A stretch of DNA of 64,000 nt from Ilyobacter_A sp963668015 (GTDB lineage Bacteria; Fusobacteriota; Fusobacteriia; Fusobacteriales; Fusobacteriaceae): contig CAXXCR010000009.1 in NCBI GenBank assembly GCA_963668015.2, forward strand, positions 124,001 to 188,000. Direction: 5' to 3'. This document shows, piece after piece, positions 59,481 through 64,000 of the stretch. Position numbers and translations under genes: made by a program. The notes beneath the pieces are model-generated. The model was not told the DNA's origin and searched no databases. It was given only the letters and a program-made list of their open reading frames with translations. Positions within the stretch are counted from its first letter, which is position 1. Every line of letters starts with the position of its first letter.

Positions 59481-59556
59481 TGGTGCGCCATACAGGATTT
59501 GAACCTGTGACAACTCGATTAAAAGTCGAGTGCTCTACCAACTGAGCTAATGGCGC
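59481..59556 (-). tRNA. tRNA-Lys (TTT)
   Basis: The 76-nt tRNA has the acceptor GCGCCAT/ATGGCGC, anticodon TTT in the loop CTTTTAA, the T loop TTCAAAT, discriminator A and an encoded CCA. Confidence 0.95.
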
Positions 59557-59565
59557 TTTTTTTTA

Positions 59566-59641
59566 TGGGGTGACCGACGGGATTTGAACCCGCGACAACC
59601 AGTGCCACAAACTGGCGCTCTACCCCTGAACTACGGTCACC
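59566..59641 (-). tRNA. tRNA-His (GTG)
   Basis: The 76-nt tRNA has anticodon GTG in the loop TTGTGGC and the extra 5' G (G-1) opposite C73, the identity element of tRNA-His, encoded in the gene together with CCA. Confidence 0.94.
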
Positions 59642-59660
59642 ATATGTAAGATTTGTTAAA

Positions 59661-59737
<77 letters not shown>

Positions 59738-59740
59738 ATT

Positions 59741-59816
<76 letters not shown>

Positions 59817-59819
59817 AAA

Positions 59820-59896
59820 TGGTCGGAACAGCAGGATTTGAACCTGCGACCCCCTGCTCCCAAGGCAGGTGCGCTACCGGGCTGCGCTATGTTCCG
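59820..59896 (-). tRNA. tRNA-Pro (TGG)
   Basis: The 77-nt tRNA has the acceptor CGGAACA/TGTTCCG, anticodon TGG in the loop CTTGGGA, discriminator A and an encoded CCA. It is the first gene of the six-tRNA cluster Pro-Gly-Arg-His-Lys-Leu. Confidence 0.94.
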
Positions 59897-59932
59897 TTTT
59901 TTTCAGAAGTCTTGTCCTTCAAGACGAGATAG

Positions 59933-59961
59933 ATAATACCACGTCTACATTTTTTTGTCAA
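59933..59961 (-). promoter_or_regulatory. Promoter of the six-tRNA cluster
   Basis: Consensus TTGACA (59961-59956) and TATTAT (59938-59933) have a 17-base spacer, 36 bases before tRNA-Pro. Confidence 0.8.
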
Positions 59962-60239
59962 CAACTTTTTTTGCATATTTTTTAAAATTTATATAATCTC
60001 ATCTGATAATATATCCAGATCACCATTCAAACCATTGATTTTATTAAACTTTCTCACATTTGTCTCTTTAAAAAAAATTTATAAATATACTCAAATAAAA
60101 AAAATCAAAACTTGTAATAATTCAGGTAATTTATATAAGTTAATAATAAATTTAATAGTTTTTCTAATAAAAAAAACATATTTCTCACAATAATCCTCGT
60201 AAATATTTCTATATTTAACCTAAGTTGCTACCTGTATTT

Positions 60240-60622
60240 AAAACAAAATATGGATTTGTTATACTTTCTTTGCTTGTCCAAAGAAAAGACACCCATAAGA
60301 TTAATGAAGCTTGTAAAAATAAATTTTACAAGGACTAAAAAATATACTCGCTTTACTCGTTATTTTTTAAGTCAACTAACTTTCTATTGAAATATAGTCA
60401 GAGAGCCTCCTTATTTCAATGAAAGTGGATTTCAGCAGATGGTTTCTTAAACGTAATTTTTTAAAGGGTTTCGATTAAAATGCTCTGTAAGTTAGTTTTT
60501 CTAGCTTCTTTACGCTTATTTTTCACAGGCCTTGATTTTTGGTTATATCATACCTGTAGGGTGCTTTTTATCAAGAAAAAGTAATAGATTTCGAGAAATT
60601 CAGTAATTTATTGCAATAATTT
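60240..60622. repeat. Dispersed intergenic repeat, family B, copy 3
   Basis: This copy lies in a 1.1-kb gene-free gap. It starts GGATTTGTTATACTTTC then CTTTGCTTGTCCAAAG, has the conserved core at 60380-60425 (CTTTCTATTGAAATA with TATTTCAATGAAAG) and ends GAGAAATTCAGTAATTTATT. Its left middle has a different segment (about 60300-60370) and its right arm is diverged, so it is the most decayed copy. The 280 bases between the tRNA promoter and this repeat hold only AT-rich sequence. Confidence 0.75.
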
Positions 60623-60715
60623 CAAGCATCATCTTGAGTTATTTAATATTAAAAATTCTTAGGCAAATCATTATTTTAAATATAATTTAACCTTTTTTCA
60701 AAACTTATGCTGTCT

Positions 60716-60740
60716 AAAAAAAGACAACTGATGTCTTTTT
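60716..60740. terminator. Hairpin with flanking A and T runs, orphan bidirectional terminator
   Basis: AAAAAGACA and TGTCTTTTT pair around a short loop in the gap between the family B copy and pgk. No gene ends immediately next to it on either strand, so it may mark a lost gene or belong to the repeat region. Confidence 0.5.
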
Positions 60741-60960
60741 CTTTAATTTTTTATGCCATAAAAAATACTTAAAATTAACTCTATAGACTTTAATAGAAAC
60801 ACTTCTCTTAATGACAAATATTTTTAAAATCGATTTTAAACTGCTTTATTTCAAATTTAACGAATTTGTTGAAGTAAAACATATGCAGACGACATTCCCA
60901 AAAGTGGTCTTTAAAAATAAATCTGAAACAGAATACAAATATAAACATAAAAATATATAT

Positions 60961-60987
60961 AAAAAAAGAGGGGATTATCCCCTCTTT
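60961..60987 (-). terminator. Terminator of pgk
   Basis: AAAGAGGGGA-TAA-TCCCCTCTTT on the minus strand forms a 10-bp stem followed by a T run, about 15 bases after the pgk stop codon. Confidence 0.88.
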
Positions 60988-61001
60988 AATACTTTCAAAT
61001 A

Positions 61002-62195
61002 TTATTTATTAGATATAGAATCTACACCCGGTAATACTTTACCTTCTAGGTATTCTAAAGAAGCTCCCCCACCTGTAGAGATATGAGTGAATTTTTCTGC
61101 AAATCCTAATTGGATAGCAGCTGTAGCAGAGTCTCCTCCACCGATGATAGTTGTCGCACCTTCTAAGTTTGCGATAGCTTCACAAACTCCGATAGTTCCT
61201 TTAGCGAAAGCTTCCATTTCAAAAACTCCCATAGGTCCGTTCCAAACTACAGTTTTAGCTCCTTCTAAAGTTTTAGTGAATAATTCCACTGAAGCAGCTC
61301 CAATGTCTAGTCCCATTTCATCTGCTGCAACTCCATCTACAGAAACTGTTCTGTGCTCAGCATCAGCTGCGAACTCTTTAGCAGCTATTGTGTCGATAGG
61401 AAGTACTAATTTGTCTCCAGCTTTCTCCATTAACTCTTTAGCTAATCCTAACCTGTCCTCTTCGCATAAAGATTTCCCTATGCTTAATCCTTTTGCTTTT
61501 AGGAAAGTAAACATCATTCCTCCACCAACAATGATTTTGTCTGCTTTTGGAATTAAGTTTTCTATTACAGCAATTTTATCTGAAACTTTAGCTCCACCTA
61601 AGATAGCCACTAAAGGTCTTTCAGGGTTGTCTACGGCTCCACCAATGAATTTGATCTCTTTTTCCATTAAGAATCCTGCAGCTGATTCTGCGATGTTAGA
61701 AGCGATTCCTACGTTAGAAGCATGAGCTCTGTGAGCTGTTCCGAATGCATCGTTAACAAATACATCTCCTAAAGATGCCCAGTATTTTCCTAATTCAGGG
61801 TCGTTTTTAGATTCTTTTTTTCCGTCGATGTCTTCAAATCTAGTGTTTTCGAACATCAGGATTTCTCCGTCTTTTAATTCAGCAACAGCTTTTTCTAACT
61901 CTTCCCCTCTTGTAGCTGCTACGAATTTAACTTCTTGACCTAATACTTCTGCCAATCTAGCTGCCACTGGTGCTAATGACTTAGAAGCTTTATCTTCCTC
62001 TGTTTTTACTCTTCCTAAGTGAGAGAATGCTATAACTTTCCCACCGTTTTCTAATACGTATTTGATACTAGGTACTGCTGCAACTATTCTATTGTCGTTA
62101 GTTATTTTACCGTCCTTCATTGGAACGTTGAAATCAACCCTCATTAATACCTTTTTACCTTTTACATCTAAATCTGTAACGATTTTTTTTGCCAT
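61002..62195 (-). CDS. pgk: Phosphoglycerate kinase
   Basis: PGK makes ATP from 1,3-bisphosphoglycerate in glycolysis. The 397-residue protein has KVLMRVDFNVPMKDGKITND near 14-33 (substrate-binding signature), SHLGRVKTEEDKASKSLAPV near 59, ENTRFEDIDGKK near 116, LGGAKVSDKIAVIENLI near 198 and a C-terminal GGGDSATAAIQLGF near 350 with THISTGGGASLEYLEGK. It is intact and of usual length. It follows gap with a terminator-like hairpin between them, so both read-through and separate initiation are possible. Codons are biased as expected for high expression. Confidence 0.98.
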   Translation of the reverse strand: MAKKIVTDLDVKGKKVLMRVDFNVPMKDGKITNDNRIVAAVPSIKYVLENGGKVIAFSHLGRVKTEEDKASKSLAPVAARLAEVLGQEVKFVAATRGEELEKAVAELKDGEILMFENTRFEDIDGKKESKNDPELGKYWASLGDVFVNDAFGTAHRAHASNVGIASNIAESAAGFLMEKEIKFIGGAVDNPERPLVAILGGAKVSDKIAVIENLIPKADKIIVGGGMMFTFLKAKGLSIGKSLCEEDRLGLAKELMEKAGDKLVLPIDTIAAKEFAADAEHRTVSVDGVAADEMGLDIGAASVELFTKTLEGAKTVVWNGPMGVFEMEAFAKGTIGVCEAIANLEGATTIIGGGDSATAAIQLGFAEKFTHISTGGGASLEYLEGKVLPGVDSISNK

Positions 62196-62226
62196 TTGGC
62201 TCCCTCCTGATTTGTGAAAATTTTTA

Positions 62227-62258
62227 AAAATAGCGGAACCCGAAAGTTCCGCTATTTT
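62227..62258 (-). terminator. Hairpin terminator between gap and pgk
   Basis: AAAATAGCGGAAC and GTTCCGCTATTTT form a 13-bp stem with a 6-base loop, followed on the minus strand by T residues, 31 bases after the gap stop codon. Confidence 0.82.
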
Positions 62259-62288
62259 ATTTATTATTTAATTAATATCCAAATTTAA

Positions 62289-63302
62289 TTATTTAGAAAT
62301 TTCAACGAATTTTTTACAAGTTCTTACTAATTGAGCTGTGTAAGACATTTCGTTGTCGTACCAAGTTAAGATTTTTACTAACTGTTTTCCATCAACAGTC
62401 ATTACTTTTGTACATCCAGCATCAAATAATGATCCGTACTTGATTCCGATAGTATCAGATGAAACGATTGGATCTTCTGTGTATCCTAAAGTTTCGTTAG
62501 CTGCTGCTTTGATAGCTGCATTCACTTCTTCAGCAGTTACAGTTTTATCTAATTCTACTACTAAGTCTACACAAGAACCAGTTACAGTTGGAACTCTTAC
62601 TGCTCCACCGTCTAGTTTACCATTTAATGATGGTAAAACTTTTCCTACTGCTACAGCTGCTCCTGTTGCAGTTGGTACCATGTTAGCTGCTGCTGCTCTA
62701 CCTCTTCTAGCAGAGATTGGTTTTGGATGTGGTCCGTCTAATGTATTTTGGTCGTTAGTGTAAGCGTGGATAGTAGTCATGAATCCTTTTACTAGTCCGA
62801 AGCTGTCATCTAAAACTTTAGCAACTGGTGCTAAACAGTTAGTTGTACAAGAAGCTCCTGAGATAACTGTTTCTGTACCGTCTAATACATCGTCGTTTAC
62901 GTTGAATACTACAGTTTTAAGGTCACCTGAAGCTGGTGCAGAGATAACTACTTTTTTAGCTCCTGCATCGATGTGAGCTTGAGATTTTTCTTTAGAAACA
63001 TAGAAACCTGTACATTCTAATACAACGTCTACTCCTAAGTCTCCCCAAGGTAAGTCTTTAGCATCTCTTTCTGCGTAGATTTTTATTTCTTTACCGTCTA
63101 CTTTGATTCCTTCAGCTGTAGCTTCTACAGAGTCAGTTTTGTATCTTCCTTGAGCTGTATCATATTTTAGTAAGTAAGCTAGAGTTTCTGCGTCTGTTAA
63201 ATCGTTGATTGCTACGATTTCAAACTCAGGTGAATCAAACATTAATCTGAACGCTAGTCTTCCGATTCTTCCGAATCCATTAATTGCAACTTTAACTGCC
63301 AT
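62289..63302 (-). CDS. gap: Glyceraldehyde-3-phosphate dehydrogenase
   Basis: GAPDH oxidises glyceraldehyde 3-phosphate to 1,3-bisphosphoglycerate. The 337-residue protein has the NAD loop INGFGRIGRLAFRL at 7-20, the catalytic Cys152 in ISGASCTTNCLAPVAKVLDD, the active-site His in MTTIHAYTNDQNTLDGPHPK, and TWYDNEMSYTAQLVRTC near 315. The Asp in AINDLT near residue 34 favours NAD over NADP. It lies upstream of pgk, the usual glycolytic pairing. Confidence 0.98.
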   Translation of the reverse strand: MAVKVAINGFGRIGRLAFRLMFDSPEFEIVAINDLTDAETLAYLLKYDTAQGRYKTDSVEATAEGIKVDGKEIKIYAERDAKDLPWGDLGVDVVLECTGFYVSKEKSQAHIDAGAKKVVISAPASGDLKTVVFNVNDDVLDGTETVISGASCTTNCLAPVAKVLDDSFGLVKGFMTTIHAYTNDQNTLDGPHPKPISARRGRAAAANMVPTATGAAVAVGKVLPSLNGKLDGGAVRVPTVTGSCVDLVVELDKTVTAEEVNAAIKAAANETLGYTEDPIVSSDTIGIKYGSLFDAGCTKVMTVDGKQLVKILTWYDNEMSYTAQLVRTCKKFVEISK

Positions 63303-63392
63303 TTAAAAATACCTCCTAGTTTTTTTAAGTAATATATTAAATAACTTAATTTACATAATTCAGTTTCCACAAATAAAAAATTTCACATTATA

Positions 63393-63421
63393 AATATATC
63401 GTAATTTCTATTTTTTGTCAA
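63393..63421 (-). promoter_or_regulatory. Promoter of gap
   Basis: Consensus TTGACA (63421-63416) and TATATT (63398-63393) have a 17-base spacer, 91 bases before the gap ATG. A TATAAT a few bases further on has a longer spacer. Confidence 0.7.
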
Positions 63422-63447
63422 CAGTTTTTGAACTTCTCAAAATGAAA

Positions 63448-64000
63448 TTAGAACTTGCTAAAAAAGCTTTTCATATCTTTTGGAAGCTCAATTTCTATAA
63501 TCTGTTCCTTTTTGCTCCCTGGATTTTCAAAGATAAATTTATAAGAATGTAACAGCTGCCTTTTAGCTCTTTCGTCTTTACCACCATAAAGCTCATCTCC
63601 TAATATCGGATGTCCCATGGAAGCTAAATGTACTCTTATCTGATGTGTCCTGCCTGTAAAAAGTTCCAATTCAAGAAGACTCAGATCTTCTTCTATGTCC
63701 CTTTCAATTACACGCACACGGGTTTTCGCCTCTTGTCCCCCATCTTCTACCGAAAGGATCTCTCTTCTCAGGCTATCCCCTACTCTTCCAATTGAAGACT
63801 CTATGAAAAATTCTTGCTCTTCCACTATCCCTTTTACCACAGCCATATAAAACTTTTTAGTCTCAACTTTTTCCTGTAGATAGGCCTGTGAAAAGGCATT
63901 TTTCGTCACCACTATCAGCCCGCTGGTGTTCATGTCCAACCTGTTGTAAAACCTCGGAACCATCCTCTTGCCCATACTCTTTTCAAAGTGGTGTACTACC
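63448..64000 (-). CDS. RluA-family pseudouridine synthase, C-terminal part, cut by the window edge
   Basis: This family makes pseudouridine in rRNA or tRNA. The frame is open to the right edge (VVHHFEKSMGKRMVPRFY before the motif), so the N-terminus is missing. The catalytic block is FYNRLDMNTSGLIVVTKN with the Asp in RLD, followed by KKFYMAVVKGIVEEQEF and LELFTGRTHQIRVHLASMGH and HPILGDELYGGKD, typical of RluD/RluC relatives. An internal ATG at 63975 is not the true start. Target RNA cannot be assigned from this part. Confidence 0.9.
   Translation of the reverse strand, partial: VVHHFEKSMGKRMVPRFYNRLDMNTSGLIVVTKNAFSQAYLQEKVETKKFYMAVVKGIVEEQEFFIESSIGRVGDSLRREILSVEDGGQEAKTRVRVIERDIEEDLSLLELELFTGRTHQIRVHLASMGHPILGDELYGGKDERAKRQLLHSYKFIFENPGSKKEQIIEIELPKDMKSFFSKF

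Noticed and set aside
60811..61086. 91-codon plus-strand ORF near the pgk end
   Set aside because: Its last third is antisense to the pgk 3' end and its terminator, and its composition is random AT-rich sequence.

Overview
The window looks like a stretch of chromosome from a low-GC, Gram-negative anaerobe, most likely a member of the Fusobacteriota (Ilyobacter/Propionigenium/Cetobacterium-like). The reasons are very AT-rich intergenic DNA, Firmicutes-like housekeeping genes (mutS2, mrnC, recA-recX, strong Shine-Dalgarno sites) next to a lipopolysaccharide (LPS) core locus, pyruvate formate-lyase, and an oxygen-defence set typical of anaerobes (superoxide reductase, rubrerythrin, rubredoxins, PerR). 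The genus is an inference; no 16S rRNA gene is present. Nearly everything is transcribed leftward (minus strand); only wrbA and rpmB run rightward.

Layout. 1-3.3 kb: the 5' part of pflB behind a guanine-class purine riboswitch with its own promoter and terminator, then plsC and recA-recX. 3.8-4.9 kb: wrbA and a Val-Asp-Phe-Cys tRNA cluster. 5.0-14.2 kb: a housekeeping operon, mutS2-ispD-nitrilase-unknown-cysS-mrnC-mreB-holB-small ORF. 14.4 kb: rpmB alone. 15-30.9 kb: a surface-polysaccharide/LPS core locus with five family-9 glycosyltransferases (heptosyltransferase type), three small LPS-kinase-like proteins, family-2 glycosyltransferases, a pyruvyl transferase, and an rfbA/rfbB plus aminotransferase/acetyltransferase set that should make a dTDP-4-acetamido-4,6-dideoxyhexose. 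31.1-31.4 kb: Leu, fMet and Met tRNAs. 32-34.4 kb: a PerR-controlled oxidative-stress operon. 34.5-36.8 kb: truA, an acetyltransferase and a histidine kinase split over two overlapping ORFs. 37.5-50.5 kb: a complete arginine operon, argH-argG-argC-argJ-carA-carB-argB-argD-argF plus an orphan substrate-binding lipoprotein. 50.8-53.3 kb: an amino-acid ABC transporter behind a leader with two tandem terminators. 53.4-59 kb: oppA-B-C-D-F. 59.4-59.9 kb: six tRNAs. 61-63.4 kb: gap and pgk. The right edge cuts an RluA-family pseudouridine synthase.

How the parts fit. Arginine synthesis from glutamate by the cyclic ArgJ route, carbamoyl phosphate synthesis (CarAB) and amino-acid and peptide import sit side by side, so the 37-59 kb half is a nitrogen/amino-acid block. 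The 15-31 kb half builds the outer-membrane carbohydrate. pflB under a guanine riboswitch would link formate supply to purine demand.

The main non-coding features are two families of dispersed intergenic repeats. Family A has copies near 3.6, 14.8 and 16.2 kb; family B has copies near 31.8, 37.2 and 60.4 kb. Some copies of the two families share terminal sequence. The most interesting single items are the riboswitch-pflB pairing, the A9 tract that breaks a glycosyltransferase, the split kinase, and the unrecognised attenuator-like leader of the amino-acid transporter. Promoter, terminator and start-codon choices were made by eye and are predictions.
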